A DNA stretch of 55,295 nucleotides from an uncultured Clostridia bacterium (GCA_944412445.1 CALYBJ010000016.1:1-55295); one strand, 5' to 3'; shown: positions 1 to 8,811, numbered from the stretch's first letter. Notes: a model not told the origin generated them from the letters alone. Numbers and translations: made by a program.

Positions 1-105
1 AAGGCGTTCAAAAACATTGTACCGTATCTTGACTTTATTTTTATCAAAAATGGGTCACATCTATTTACAACGCAGAACAATATTAAATAAAATATTTAAA
101 AAGCC

Positions 106-134
106 TTGACAAATAAGAATGTTTAAAATATAAT
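106..134 (+). promoter_or_regulatory. Sigma-A promoter of tRNA-Pro
   Basis: The sequence shows TTGACA and TATAAT, both perfect consensus, separated by 17 bp. The -10 box ends 17 nt before the tRNA-Pro 5' end, so transcription would start a few bases upstream of the mature tRNA. This is the expected strength for a stable RNA gene. Confidence 0.88.
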
Positions 135-151
135 TCATTTGTTATATATTT

Positions 152-227
152 CGGGGTGTAGCGCAGCTGGGAGCGCGCCTGCTTTGGGAGCAGGATGTCG
201 GGGGTTCAAATCCCTCCACTCCGACCA
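152..227 (+). tRNA. tRNA-Pro (anticodon TGG)
   Basis: A full cloverleaf can be drawn. The acceptor stem is CGGGGTG with CACTCCG (one G-T pair), the anticodon stem is CCTGC/GCAGG around loop TTTGGGA (anticodon TGG), the T-loop is GGTTCAAATCC, and the discriminator is A. The 3' CCA is encoded. The gene stands alone between its own promoter and a terminator. Confidence 0.96.
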
Positions 228-230
228 GTT

Positions 231-262
231 AATCCGAACGCAGCTGCGTTCGGATTTTTTTA
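231..262 (+). terminator. Rho-independent terminator of tRNA-Pro
   Basis: A perfect stem ATCCGAACGC/GCGTTCGGAT with loop AGCT is followed by a run of seven T. It starts a few bases after the encoded CCA and ends the tRNA-Pro transcript. Confidence 0.93.
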
Positions 263-278
263 TAATATAAAATGCCTG

Positions 279-1106
279 TCAAAACAGCATCTTTCTGAAC
301 TTCATAGGAGAAATTCCTTCTTTTTGCCTGAAAAAATATATAAAGCTTGACGGGTCGGAAAATCCTGTCAGATAAGCTATTTCACTCACCTGTAAATCAG
401 TATTTTTCAAAAGCTCTTTTGCCTTTGCCGTCCGTTTATTCAGAACAAATTCGTAAGGCGATGTTCCTGTTGCCTTTTTAAATATTCTTGAAAAGTGGGC
501 CTCGCTCATATTTACACTGTCAGCTATGTTTTTTACCGTTATATTTTCGCTGTAATTATCAGAAATATAATTCACTGCTTTTCTTATCAAAAAGCTTTCC
601 CTGTCGGCGTATCTTCCTGAAAACAGCGATACCGTAAGCTCGTATATCTTCAAGGACATTTCCAAATCGCTTACTGTTTCCGAATTTTTTATAATTTCAT
701 ACAAGTTCAGAATTTTATCTTCAGCTTCGGAAGAAGCTCCGAATATATTACCGTGTCTTTGTATTAATTCGCAATACAGGGAATGTGTATTTGCTCCTGA
801 AATATGAATCCAGTACGCTTCAAGCTCATCGGAAGCTGAGCCGTAGAAATGTTTTCCGAAGCAGTCAATTACCGCTGTTTCTCCTGCACTTACCGTCTGA
901 GGCGTGCCGCTGTCGCTAAAATTCAGTCTGCCGTTTTTTATAAACATTATAAGTATGCTGTTAAAACCTTCACGCTCTATCCTGTAGTTTTTATCACAGT
1001 AAAAATGCCCGGCGCTTAAAGGATAATAAAATAAATCACAGTTCCGGCAGAAGGAATAAAAAAACATATCTGAATTTTCCCTGACTCCGTTCTGTGTCCG
1101 CCCCAT
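279..1106 (-). CDS. AraC-family transcriptional regulator
   Basis: A 275-residue one-component regulator. The C-terminal ~100 residues form a double helix-turn-helix AraC domain: IADSVNMSEAHFSRIFKKAT is the first recognition unit and IAYLTGFSDPSSFIYFFRQK the second, with the usual GISPMKFR ending. The N-terminal part looks like a cupin-type ligand-sensing domain (SAGETAVIDCFGKHFYG). Such proteins in gut Firmicutes usually control glycan-use genes. The gene is divergent from a truncated GH2 glycosidase fragment that was probably once its target. A GGGAG ribosome site lies only 4 nt before the ATG, so an internal start at Met14 cannot be excluded. The ligand is unknown. Confidence 0.93.
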   Translation of the reverse strand: MGRTQNGVRENSDMFFYSFCRNCDLFYYPLSAGHFYCDKNYRIEREGFNSILIMFIKNGRLNFSDSGTPQTVSAGETAVIDCFGKHFYGSASDELEAYWIHISGANTHSLYCELIQRHGNIFGASSEAEDKILNLYEIIKNSETVSDLEMSLKIYELTVSLFSGRYADRESFLIRKAVNYISDNYSENITVKNIADSVNMSEAHFSRIFKKATGTSPYEFVLNKRTAKAKELLKNTDLQVSEIAYLTGFSDPSSFIYFFRQKEGISPMKFRKMLF

Positions 1107-1176
1107 ATTACTCCCTCTTTTACAGTAGTATTTCTATATTTTCAGGCAGATATTTTATATAAACCGCCTTTAAAAT

Positions 1177-1205
1177 AATATATAATAAATTTTGCTGAAT
1201 ATCAA
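1177..1205 (-). promoter_or_regulatory. Probable promoter of the AraC-type gene
   Basis: On the minus strand TTGATA and TATATT are separated by 17 bp, about 70 nt upstream of the AraC gene start. Both boxes match consensus at five of six positions. The region is very AT-rich, so the call is moderate. Confidence 0.55.
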
Positions 1206-1248
1206 TATTTCAATATTTAAAATCTGAAAAAGAACAGGAGACTGTCCT

Positions 1249-1434
1249 ATGAAACAAATAACAGCTTTAAAAAACTGGGGTTTTATGGTAGGTTATGTTT
1301 GGTTTTCGCTTAACGATTACCGAACACACTGCGGTGAATACGGAGAAGGAAAATTAAAACAGCGTATTCACGGCTCAACTGATTTATACGGCAATGAAAA
1401 ACCCTCATATAAAATTTTTTCTGAAATCAAATAA
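1249..1434 (+). pseudogene. C-terminal remnant of a GH2 glycosidase
   Basis: A 61-codon open frame containing WGFMVGYVWFSLNDYRTH, EYGEGKLKQR, HGSTDL and KPSYKIF. This is the end of the catalytic TIM barrel of family 2 glycoside hydrolases (the W-F-x-x-N-D-Y-R strand followed by the 'xxPKxxY' segment). Family members are 600-1,000 residues long, so almost all of the enzyme, including both catalytic glutamates, is missing. An in-frame stop lies 8 codons upstream of the ATG, so the fragment has no upstream coding extension. An AGGAG sits 7-8 nt before the ATG and the frame ends before a good terminator, so a short peptide could still be made, but no activity is expected. It lies divergent to the AraC regulator, the normal place for that regulator's target gene. 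Confidence 0.72.
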
Positions 1435-1471
1435 TTTTAATCATCACACAATATTCATAGCTAAAAAGTGT

Positions 1472-1505
1472 CCGGACAATCTTTTTTTGATTGCCCGGTT
1501 TTTTC
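1472..1505 (+). terminator. Terminator after the GH2 remnant
   Basis: CCGGACAATC and GATTGCCCGG form a stem with one mismatch around a T-rich loop, followed by TTTTTT. It would have terminated the original glycosidase transcript. It also lies between two convergent genes and may serve the dockerin gene on the other strand. Confidence 0.8.
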
Positions 1506-1532
1506 GTTATTTAAAAAAATTCAATCTATTTG

Positions 1533-2294
1533 TCAGTCTTTCCAAAAAGCTCCTGCGCCTTCCGAACTCGTGTAATACACGTTCCCCTTTTCAAGCTTCG
1601 CGGAAATTCTCAAAGCGGTTCTGGCGTCAGCGGCTGTAATTTTTCCGTCTAAATCCGTATCGCTCATAAACAAAAATTCCTTTGCTTCCCCTCTGTCGGC
1701 AGGGACTTTATCAAGTCCCGCGGAGTATCTTAAAATTTTTCTTGCGTCTGCGGCGTCGGGAGTAAATTCCTCGCGGAACACCAACTCATTAACAAAAAGC
1801 AAATCACAGTCGGGGGCAAATAACGTAATATATTCAAGATTTTCCGTTTTCAGAAGCTCGTCCAACTCACCTATATTTGAAACTTTTTCCTTATAAGCAC
1901 AGTAATCATCTTCAAACTCACAATATCCGTTTTTTTCTCTTAAGTCTGATCCGTTATCCGCAGACTTTAAGATTACAACCAAATATGTTACATCATTACT
2001 TTCTTTTACTGTGTTGTAAAGATTTTCACTTATAAGATTGCTGTAATTCTGATTTTCTTTATCTTTTATGTAGCAATTAAAACATTTTTCAACATAATGG
2101 TCTGCGAAAATATCATAAAATTCATTATGTAAAAAATTAACTGTTTCACCTTTTGAGTCAACATATAATTTGTATGAGCAAAACCTTTCACCGTTATCTT
2201 CATTTTTTGCAGCAGCGACCGAAGCCAAACTAAGCAGCAAAATTATAACAAAAATAAATGATATTACTTTTTTTATTCCTTTATTGACCATCAT
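1533..2294 (-). CDS. Secreted protein with C-terminal dockerin-like repeats
   Basis: 253 residues. A signal peptide is clear (KK, then a hydrophobic stretch to residue 27, with an AAAK cleavage region). Residues ~35-170 match no family I recognise and hold several Cys. The C-terminus carries two dockerin type I repeats. The second (residues ~212-233, SDTDLDGKITAADARTALRI) has an intact DxDxDG calcium loop. The first (~176-194, FTPDAADARKILRYSAGL) keeps the helix but has lost the loop aspartates. Known dockerins bind cohesins on scaffoldins or cell-wall proteins; no catalytic domain accompanies this one. The start MMV is preceded by GAAGGAG. The gene is monocistronic, with a perfect consensus promoter and a ~100 nt 5' leader. 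The second dockerin protein at 43.3 kb has a different domain order. Confidence 0.8.
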   Translation of the reverse strand: MMVNKGIKKVISFIFVIILLLSLASVAAAKNEDNGERFCSYKLYVDSKGETVNFLHNEFYDIFADHYVEKCFNCYIKDKENQNYSNLISENLYNTVKESNDVTYLVVILKSADNGSDLREKNGYCEFEDDYCAYKEKVSNIGELDELLKTENLEYITLFAPDCDLLFVNELVFREEFTPDAADARKILRYSAGLDKVPADRGEAKEFLFMSDTDLDGKITAADARTALRISAKLEKGNVYYTSSEGAGAFWKD

Positions 2295-2401
2295 TTTTCT
2301 CCTTCGTACAAATTTATAAAAAACACCTTTTTTATAAATTTAACAAACCATGGGATTTCATTCCTTTCTTTTTTTTAAATTTCAATATATTTGACAATTA
2401 A

Positions 2402-2431
2402 ATTATACTGTAAAAAATAAGGAAATGTCAA
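2402..2431 (-). promoter_or_regulatory. Consensus sigma-A promoter of the first dockerin gene
   Basis: On the minus strand a perfect TTGACA and a perfect TATAAT are separated by 18 bp. Transcription would start near position 2395, giving a leader of about 100 nt before the dockerin gene start. Confidence 0.82.
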
Positions 2432-2493
2432 TAGCTATATTTTCAAATTTTACAAATTTTACAATTAAAATTTTTAAATAATGTTACTTATAA

Positions 2494-2524
2494 ACAAAAA
2501 AAGTCCGGCTTTTAACCGAACTTT
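2494..2524 (-). terminator. Terminator of the kinase-tldD-tldE operon
   Basis: Read on the minus strand, AGTTCGG and CCGGACT form a stem (one G-T pair) around an A-rich loop, followed by TTTTTTTG. It lies ~35 nt after the tldE stop codon. Confidence 0.85.
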
Positions 2525-2556
2525 TTGCAAATATAAAAAAACACATAGCAATATAT

Positions 2557-3861
2557 TTATTTTCCCGAAACAGTTACGCCGTCAAAGGTTACCCAGGGGA
2601 ATACACAGGAGCCGTCCTCCGTTACTTCCTTTGATATTTCAACAACATTTTTAAGCATATTGTCAAGGTTGCCGCTTATCATTGTTTCAAGAACCGGCTT
2701 TGTTATTTTTCCGTTTTCAATAAGGAAGCTGTTTTTCGCAACTGCCGAAAAATCTCCGTTGCTCGCCGGTGAGCCTCCGGAAAGTCTGCAAACAAGAAGC
2801 CCCTTGTCAATGCTTTTTATCATATCTTCGTATGATACGCTTCCCGCCTTTACTTCCATACAGCCGCTGGAAGTAGGACATCTTTTCTGTCCTGTTTTTC
2901 TTGCGGCATACTCGGACAAGGTAAAGTTTTTAAGAACTCCGTCTTTTATGATATCGCAGTTTTCCGACCTGTAACCTTCTCCCGTATATCTTTCGCTGCC
3001 TATCACCCTGTCGTCAATAGGGATAAGCGATACTGTAAGCTTTTCCGAGGCTACCTTTTCACCGAGATTTTTTATCCAGGGGCTTGTGGCGCTGATTATT
3101 GATTCGTCACCTGTGAAGCTGTCTATTGCCGTTCCTACAATATCGCTGAGGCACGACGGCGCAAAAATTACTTTGCCGGTAAATTTACCCTCAAAAGGCA
3201 CAGCCTCAAGCTCTCTTTCACAAAGTCTGTACATTAACCTCTGAGAGCCTTTATCCATTATGCGCTCATTTACATCGGTAAAATCAATTCCCGTTGAATT
3301 AAAGGAGGTTGTTTTATCTCCGTCATGAGCGGAATACATTGTGCCCATTGAATAATATCCCGTTTTATAGGAAAACTCAACTCCGTTTGTATTCGCGAAA
3401 ACAGATGTTGAATGAGAGTAATCGGCTATTAGCTGTTCAACAAAAACCTTGGGAAACTCGTTTTTCAAATCATCCAAATATTCCCTGATTCTTTCAAAAA
3501 GCTTGTCCCTGTCGCTTTCCGCAACGCCGCTTTCAAAATCCTCGTTTTCCTGATTATCGGAAACAGACAAACAATCGTCCTCTACAGAAACATCAGCGTT
3601 TGCAACACATTCCTTAGCCGCAGTGTCTATTGACACAGCATCTGTCTTATTTATAGCAATAACGCCTTTTTTATTGTTCTTTATAACCTTCATTGTGACG
3701 GAGCTGTCAAAGGTGGACCTCATAAGGCTGAATTCTCCGGCGTCAACATTAATTTCATCAACCGTACTGCACTTTACCTTGCATTGAGCGTCGTCCGCTC
3801 CGTATTTTTTAAGGCAGTCAAGCGCATACTGCGCCGTTTGCTTAATCTGCTGTAAATCCAT
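2557..3861 (-). CDS. pmbA: TldE/PmbA metalloprotease-partner protein
   Basis: 434 residues, the usual size for the PmbA (TldE) subunit. TldD and TldE form a heterodimeric protease that degrades unfolded peptides and, in Enterobacteria, matures microcin B17 and helps degrade the CcdA antitoxin. TldE itself has no HExxxH metal site, and none is seen here. Family marks include the N-terminal GADDAQCKV strand, the TSFNSTG region, and the C-terminal GCMEVKAG and LSGGSPASNGDFSAVAKN segments lining the active-site tunnel. It follows tldD by 12 nt in one transcript. The natural substrate is unknown; no ribosomal-peptide precursor lies nearby. Confidence 0.93.
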   Translation of the reverse strand: MDLQQIKQTAQYALDCLKKYGADDAQCKVKCSTVDEINVDAGEFSLMRSTFDSSVTMKVIKNNKKGVIAINKTDAVSIDTAAKECVANADVSVEDDCLSVSDNQENEDFESGVAESDRDKLFERIREYLDDLKNEFPKVFVEQLIADYSHSTSVFANTNGVEFSYKTGYYSMGTMYSAHDGDKTTSFNSTGIDFTDVNERIMDKGSQRLMYRLCERELEAVPFEGKFTGKVIFAPSCLSDIVGTAIDSFTGDESIISATSPWIKNLGEKVASEKLTVSLIPIDDRVIGSERYTGEGYRSENCDIIKDGVLKNFTLSEYAARKTGQKRCPTSSGCMEVKAGSVSYEDMIKSIDKGLLVCRLSGGSPASNGDFSAVAKNSFLIENGKITKPVLETMISGNLDNMLKNVVEISKEVTEDGSCVFPWVTFDGVTVSGK

Positions 3862-3873
3862 ATCCGTCCCTCC

Positions 3874-5256
3874 TTATCTGCCGCCGATATTTATTTTACA
3901 CTTTACCGCGGGACCGCCGTCGGAAACAGGCATAGGCTGTTTCTTGCCGCAGTAGCCGGAGGATGTCCATTCTATCTCATCGGACAGCATATCCACGGTT
4001 TTAAGAGTATCAAAGGCAACTCCCGATATTGTGGTATCCCTTATGGCTCTGCCCAGCTTTCCGTTTTTGATTTCGTAGCCCATTGTTATACCGAACATAA
4101 ACTCTCCTATTGTGTCAGCCTGTCCGTTCATCGTCTTTGTAAGATAATATCCGTTGTCAATTGAGGCTATCATGTCCGCAAGCTTGTCTTTGCCCGGAAG
4201 TATGGCGGTATTTCTCATTCTTATAAGAGGCTCGTCGGAAAAACAGTATGCTCTCGCATTTCCGCAGGGCTTCATATCAAATGTTACTGCGCTTTCCTTG
4301 TTGTTCATATAGCCTACAAGGATTCCGTCCTTAATGAGAACTGCGTCTTCGCAGGGCGTTCCCTCGTCGTCAACATATACAGGCAATGGAGCCGGCTTTC
4401 CCAATGCGGTATGAGCAAAGTCAACGATTGTTATTTTATCGGAAGCGACTTTTTTGCCTAACGCAGAAGCCGCAACGGAGCCTGAAAGCACAAGATCCGC
4501 TTCTACTGTATGTCCTACGGCTTCATGGGCTATCATTCCGGCAATTGATGAATCTATTATACAGTCGCATACTCCCGCCTGTGAAAAGACGCCTTCTTTT
4601 TTCTCCATAAGCTTACAGTAAAGATCGTCAACCTTTTCATAAAGCTCCGAAGGGTCATGAAAAAGCTCCGTAAAATAGCCCTTTCCGCAGTTCATAACCT
4701 CAAAAAGCTCCACATTCGTACCATCGGACGCTTCGGCAGTCATGGTTACATATATACATGATCTGGGAGCAATGGAATGAGAAAAGCTTCCGTCGCTTAC
4801 ATGAAGAAGCCTTTCTATGCTGTCGCATCTGAGAAGCACTCCCTTTGCCGCAAGACCGGGATATTTTTTCGCAATATAATCGTCAAGCTCCCTTGAGTAG
4901 TCAAGCAGGACTTTTTGCGGAACATCAATAAAGTCATGCTTCTCCTGATAACTGCCTGCCGCAGTTTTTGCCAGAGGCGGTTTGCCTTTTTTTACTTTGC
5001 TGTCAAGAAAAACTGCGTTTTTTTCTGCCGCGTTTATAACCGCTTTTACGCTTTCGTCGGAATATTCGCCCATTGATGAGAATCCGTATACGCCGTTTTT
5101 ATAAACTCTCGCAGACACTCCGCTGGACTCTACTCTTGAGTTTGCCACAAGATTGCCGGATACTATGCTTATTCCGTAATTCGTATTAACCTGTGCCCTT
5201 ATTTCGGTGTAATCGGATACACCTGAAATATGCTTATTTAAAATATCTGTAAGCAA
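3874..5256 (-). CDS. tldD: TldD zinc metalloprotease subunit
   Basis: 460 residues. The HExxxH zinc motif is present as HEAVGH at residues 244-249, followed by the conserved ADLVLSGS region. The C-terminal third holds the family segments MNNKESA, TMNGQADTIGEFMFGI and SSGYCGKKQP. TldD supplies the catalytic zinc and TldE the partner subunit. The gene sits 33 nt downstream of the pseudokinase gene and 12 nt upstream of tldE, so the three are probably co-transcribed. Many Clostridia keep this pair as housekeeping genes. Confidence 0.95.
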   Translation of the reverse strand: MLTDILNKHISGVSDYTEIRAQVNTNYGISIVSGNLVANSRVESSGVSARVYKNGVYGFSSMGEYSDESVKAVINAAEKNAVFLDSKVKKGKPPLAKTAAGSYQEKHDFIDVPQKVLLDYSRELDDYIAKKYPGLAAKGVLLRCDSIERLLHVSDGSFSHSIAPRSCIYVTMTAEASDGTNVELFEVMNCGKGYFTELFHDPSELYEKVDDLYCKLMEKKEGVFSQAGVCDCIIDSSIAGMIAHEAVGHTVEADLVLSGSVAASALGKKVASDKITIVDFAHTALGKPAPLPVYVDDEGTPCEDAVLIKDGILVGYMNNKESAVTFDMKPCGNARAYCFSDEPLIRMRNTAILPGKDKLADMIASIDNGYYLTKTMNGQADTIGEFMFGITMGYEIKNGKLGRAIRDTTISGVAFDTLKTVDMLSDEIEWTSSGYCGKKQPMPVSDGGPAVKCKINIGGR

Positions 5257-5289
5257 ATTTACTTCCTCCCTAAACCGAAAACAGCGTTA

Positions 5290-7083
5290 TCAGTTAAAAA
5301 AGTTCTGAATTGTGCTTCCGAGACCGCTTACACTGTCGCTGAGGCTGCCTATAATGCTGTCAAGTATAGACGATGAAGATGTAACCTCGCTTCCTGTGCC
5401 GGAACCTGTTATATCTCCCGATGCCGGAGGATCTCCCCAGATTTCAATGGTGATTTCCGTTCCCTCATATACTATTGAGCCTGCCGCCGGAGTCATCGTT
5501 GCAACCTGTCCCGCTGTTTTTGTTCCGTCATTGTCCTTTTCAACTATGTTATAGGAAAGATTAAGCCTTCCCAAATAATATACCGTTTCCGTAAACGGCA
5601 TTCCCACAAAGTTCGGAAGCTCCACTGTTGAAGTTCCTTTGCTGAAGGTAAGAACCAAATTTGAGCCTCTCTCGATTTTTGTTCCCGGAGCAATATCCTG
5701 GTCAAATATAACGCCCGATGCTACCGTGGAAGAAGAAGCCGGATTAAGCTTTATCTGAAGTCCGTACTTTTCCGCAACCTGTGAAATATATGCGTCGTCT
5801 TTGTTGTAGTTTGTAAAGTCAGGAACCTCAACAAGCTTTGAGCTTCCAGAACCCCCTACATTAAACGATACTATTCCCGTCATTGTAAGACAGGCGAAGA
5901 AAATTACCATAACGGCTACTATACTGAGACTCAGTACAACCATGGACGCAACCGAGGATTTGCTCTGTTCTCCCGAAGTCTTTGTTAAAACGGGAACGCC
6001 GGGATTTTTATTTATTACAACCTTCTTTGACTCGGTTTTTTCGGAAACCATGTCGGAAGCCTGAATATCAGAAAGAGGATCAACCAGATCGGACGAAGCA
6101 GACCTGCTGTTTTGTTTTTCAAAAGCCTGTTTTGTAAAGGAGTACTTCAGCGCCGCCATATCCGAGGTTCTTTCTCCGGGCAATACCTGAAGAGCTCCTA
6201 TAAAAGCCGCAAGCACATAATCAGGAAGCTCTCTTGCAAATGCTGCGGGAATTGTAAGAGTATCCTCCTTTGAGCGTATCTCGGCGTCAATGGGAACCGC
6301 TCCCGTTACGCACTTATATAAAACGCAGACAAAACCATAGACATCGGTAGCCTCAGACAGCGTCATATCGTTGTTTCCGTACTGCTCAATTGCAGCATAG
6401 CCTGGTCTGATGTCAGGGCTTATATCTCCCTCTGTCTTTCTTGTTTCAGGTATGCTGAAGCCCCAGGGCTTAAATTTACCGTTTCCGCATAAAAACAGCG
6501 TTTCGGGAGAAACCGCTCCGTGTATTACTCCGGCTCCGTGAAGCGCTTCAAGCGCGTCCGCCGCAGGAAAAACAAGCTTTTTGATTTCGTCCCATGTCAT
6601 GGGCTCAGTTCTCTCCGTTAAATACTCCGCAAGAGTTTTGCTTCCGTCAGCTTCCGCAATAGCGTACGCCGTATCGTTAGCTTCAAAAACATCAAGAACA
6701 GTTATCATTGATTCAAGATTCTTCAGCTTCATTATTTTATGCCACATATCAAGAAATTCACTGCGGTATTTTTTGTATGTATCGGCAGTCTCCGAAGCAA
6801 TTTCCACCTTCTGGCTGTCCGTTGCCCTTGTGCAGAATCCCGTAGGCAGAAATTCCCTTACTCTTACGCAGTTATTGGTAATGGTATCAAGTCCCAAATA
6901 GGTAACACCTTCGCCGTTCTGCTCCAGAATGTCGCCTATAACATATTTGCCCGCTATTACCGTTCCGTATGCAAGAAAAGGCGCCGCCTGACTTGACGTA
7001 AGGTCGAATCCGCAGTAAGGACAGGTTTCCGCATTGTCCACTTCATTCATACAGCCCGGACATAAATTGTTATAAAAACCCAT
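5290..7083 (-). CDS. Zinc-ribbon PASTA pseudokinase, single-pass membrane protein
   Basis: 597 residues. Order: zinc ribbon (C8, C11, C21, C24), protein-kinase fold (residues ~40-320), linker, membrane helix (~378-400), and two extracytoplasmic PASTA domains (~417-483 and ~485-549). The tail is Ser/Gly-rich and ends in an amphipathic stretch. The plan resembles Stk/PrkC Ser/Thr kinases that sense peptidoglycan fragments. The kinase core is dead by sequence: the beta-3 Lys is Arg (R76, VRVREF), the HRD motif is HGA (188-190), the metal-binding Asn is Thr (T195), and DFG is WGF (207-209). It probably acts as a signalling scaffold or sensor without phosphotransfer. A good promoter precedes it, and tldD follows. 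Automatic annotation would call it a kinase. Confidence 0.88.
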   Translation of the reverse strand: MGFYNNLCPGCMNEVDNAETCPYCGFDLTSSQAAPFLAYGTVIAGKYVIGDILEQNGEGVTYLGLDTITNNCVRVREFLPTGFCTRATDSQKVEIASETADTYKKYRSEFLDMWHKIMKLKNLESMITVLDVFEANDTAYAIAEADGSKTLAEYLTERTEPMTWDEIKKLVFPAADALEALHGAGVIHGAVSPETLFLCGNGKFKPWGFSIPETRKTEGDISPDIRPGYAAIEQYGNNDMTLSEATDVYGFVCVLYKCVTGAVPIDAEIRSKEDTLTIPAAFARELPDYVLAAFIGALQVLPGERTSDMAALKYSFTKQAFEKQNSRSASSDLVDPLSDIQASDMVSEKTESKKVVINKNPGVPVLTKTSGEQSKSSVASMVVLSLSIVAVMVIFFACLTMTGIVSFNVGGSGSSKLVEVPDFTNYNKDDAYISQVAEKYGLQIKLNPASSSTVASGVIFDQDIAPGTKIERGSNLVLTFSKGTSTVELPNFVGMPFTETVYYLGRLNLSYNIVEKDNDGTKTAGQVATMTPAAGSIVYEGTEITIEIWGDPPASGDITGSGTGSEVTSSSSILDSIIGSLSDSVSGLGSTIQNFFN

Positions 7084-7139
7084 AAAGCTACCTCCGATTT
7101 ATTTTAAGAAGCTTATTTTTATAAAATTTTCAATTAATT

Positions 7140-7168
7140 ATTATATCACCTTTAAAGCAAATACTCAA
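7140..7168 (-). promoter_or_regulatory. Promoter of the pseudokinase-tldD-tldE operon
   Basis: On the minus strand TTGAGT and a perfect TATAAT are separated by 17 bp. The boxes lie ~57 nt upstream of the pseudokinase start, in the 126 nt gap after the oxidoreductase gene. Confidence 0.75.
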
Positions 7169-7209
7169 TATAAAATATATAAATTAACAATTTTTATAAT
7201 AAATATACA

Positions 7210-8808
7210 TTATGTTTCATCATTGAGCACAGCTTCGGCACACTTTATTCCGTCTACCGCCGCCGAAACAATTCCTCCAGCATAACCGGCTCCCTCTCCG
7301 CAGGGATACAAACCCCTTACGTTTGTCTGGAAAAACTCGTCTCTGAGTATTCTTACAGGCGATGAGCTTCTGCTTTCGGGAAATGTCAAAACCGCGTCGT
7401 ACAGCGCAAAGCCTTTAAGCTTTTTGTCAAAAGCTATAACCGCATCTTTTATTGTATCGGTTACATATTTCGGAAGCACATTTCTGATATCCGTAAAATT
7501 TACTCCGGTAGGACAGGTAGGTCTTACCGCTCCCGGCTTCTTTGAAGGCATATCCCTTAAAAAATCACCTACAAGCTGTGCCGGTGCAGTATAGTCGCTT
7601 CCTCCGAATAAAAATCCGGCTTTTTCTATTTTTCTCTGAAATTCTATTCCGGAAAGAGGATGCTCGTCTTCAAAATATTCCGGCTCTATTCCTACAAGTA
7701 TCGCTGAATTCGCGTTTTCTCCGTCTCTTGCATATTCGCTCATTCCGTTTACTACCATTCCTCCCTCTTCTGAGGACGCTGCCACAACCGTGCCTCCGGG
7801 ACACATACAAAATGTATAACCGCCTCTGCCGTGAAGAGGATGATTGGACAGCTTATAGTCTGCCGCTCCCAGTCTTTTGTCATTCCACATTGAACCGTAC
7901 TGAGCCTTATTGATAAGCTCCTGGGGATGCTCTATTCTCGTTCCCACGGAAAACGCTTTCTGCTGCATTTTTATGCCTTTTTCATAAAGCATTTTTACTG
8001 TATCTCTTGCAGAATGTCCTATGCAGAGGATTATGCAGTCTGTTTCCTCGTCTGCAATTCTGCCTTCTGCGTCTTCATAGGTATATCCGTGTATAAAATT
8101 ATTTGCCACGATTATGTCTGTAAGCCTGCAGCCGAAACGAACCTCGCCGCCCATTGATATTATATCTTCCCGAATGTTTTTTACTACTCCGCATAACTTA
8201 TCAGTGCCTATATGAGGTCTTGCGGAATACAGTATATCTTCAGGCGCTCCGTGAATATACAGCTGGTTCAAAACCTCTCTGCATCTGCTGTCCTTTATTC
8301 CCGTTGTAAGCTTTCCGTCGGAAAATGTTCCGGCACCGCCCTCTCCGAACTGAACATTTGAATTTTCGTTAAGATGTCTTTTTGTCCAAAAGGTATTTAC
8401 ATCCTTTGTTCTTTTATCAACATCGTTTCCTCTTTCAAGGATTATAGGTCTGAGTCCTGCCTTGGCAAGTATAAGTCCGCAAAGCATACCGGCAGGTCCG
8501 AAGCCTACAATTACGGGTCTTGATGAAGATGTTCTTTTTACAGGGGGCATTATGTATTTGTATTTTTCACGAAGAGAAACCTTATTTGAAGAAAATCTTG
8601 CCGCGATTTCCTCTTCTCCGTCCGAAAGCTCTGCATCAACGGAATAAACCATTTTTATGCTGTTCTTTTTTCTTGAATCTATTGACTCTCTCGCAACCTC
8701 AAAGGAGATAAAATCTTTTGGGTCTACGCCGATAATTTCTCCCGCTGCCTTCATTAATTCTTCTTTTGTCTGTCCTAAATCAAGCTGTATTTCATTTATC
8801 CTTAACAT
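7210..8808 (-). CDS. FAD-dependent oxidoreductase (COG2509-type)
   Basis: 532 residues, the usual length of the uncharacterised FAD-dependent dehydrogenase family common in Firmicutes. An N-terminal ~90-residue domain precedes the dinucleotide fold. The FAD-binding GxGxxG is PVIVGFGPAGMLCGLILAKA, and the second FAD segment is RGLYPCGEGAGYAGGIVSAA near the C-terminus. Family blocks FGEGGAGTFSDGKL and CMCPGGTVVAASSEEGG are present. The substrate is not known for the family. It begins 3 nt after the stop codon of the BaiN-like flavoprotein gene, so the two form an operon and may share a redox role. Confidence 0.88.
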   Translation of the reverse strand: MLRINEIQLDLGQTKEELMKAAGEIIGVDPKDFISFEVARESIDSRKKNSIKMVYSVDAELSDGEEEIAARFSSNKVSLREKYKYIMPPVKRTSSSRPVIVGFGPAGMLCGLILAKAGLRPIILERGNDVDKRTKDVNTFWTKRHLNENSNVQFGEGGAGTFSDGKLTTGIKDSRCREVLNQLYIHGAPEDILYSARPHIGTDKLCGVVKNIREDIISMGGEVRFGCRLTDIIVANNFIHGYTYEDAEGRIADEETDCIILCIGHSARDTVKMLYEKGIKMQQKAFSVGTRIEHPQELINKAQYGSMWNDKRLGAADYKLSNHPLHGRGGYTFCMCPGGTVVAASSEEGGMVVNGMSEYARDGENANSAILVGIEPEYFEDEHPLSGIEFQRKIEKAGFLFGGSDYTAPAQLVGDFLRDMPSKKPGAVRPTCPTGVNFTDIRNVLPKYVTDTIKDAVIAFDKKLKGFALYDAVLTFPESRSSSPVRILRDEFFQTNVRGLYPCGEGAGYAGGIVSAAVDGIKCAEAVLNDET

Positions 8809-8811
8809 ATT

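Noticed and set aside
1394..1639. 81-codon plus-strand frame crossing the terminator
   Set aside because: It runs through the terminator hairpin and antisense to the dockerin gene, with no ribosome site.
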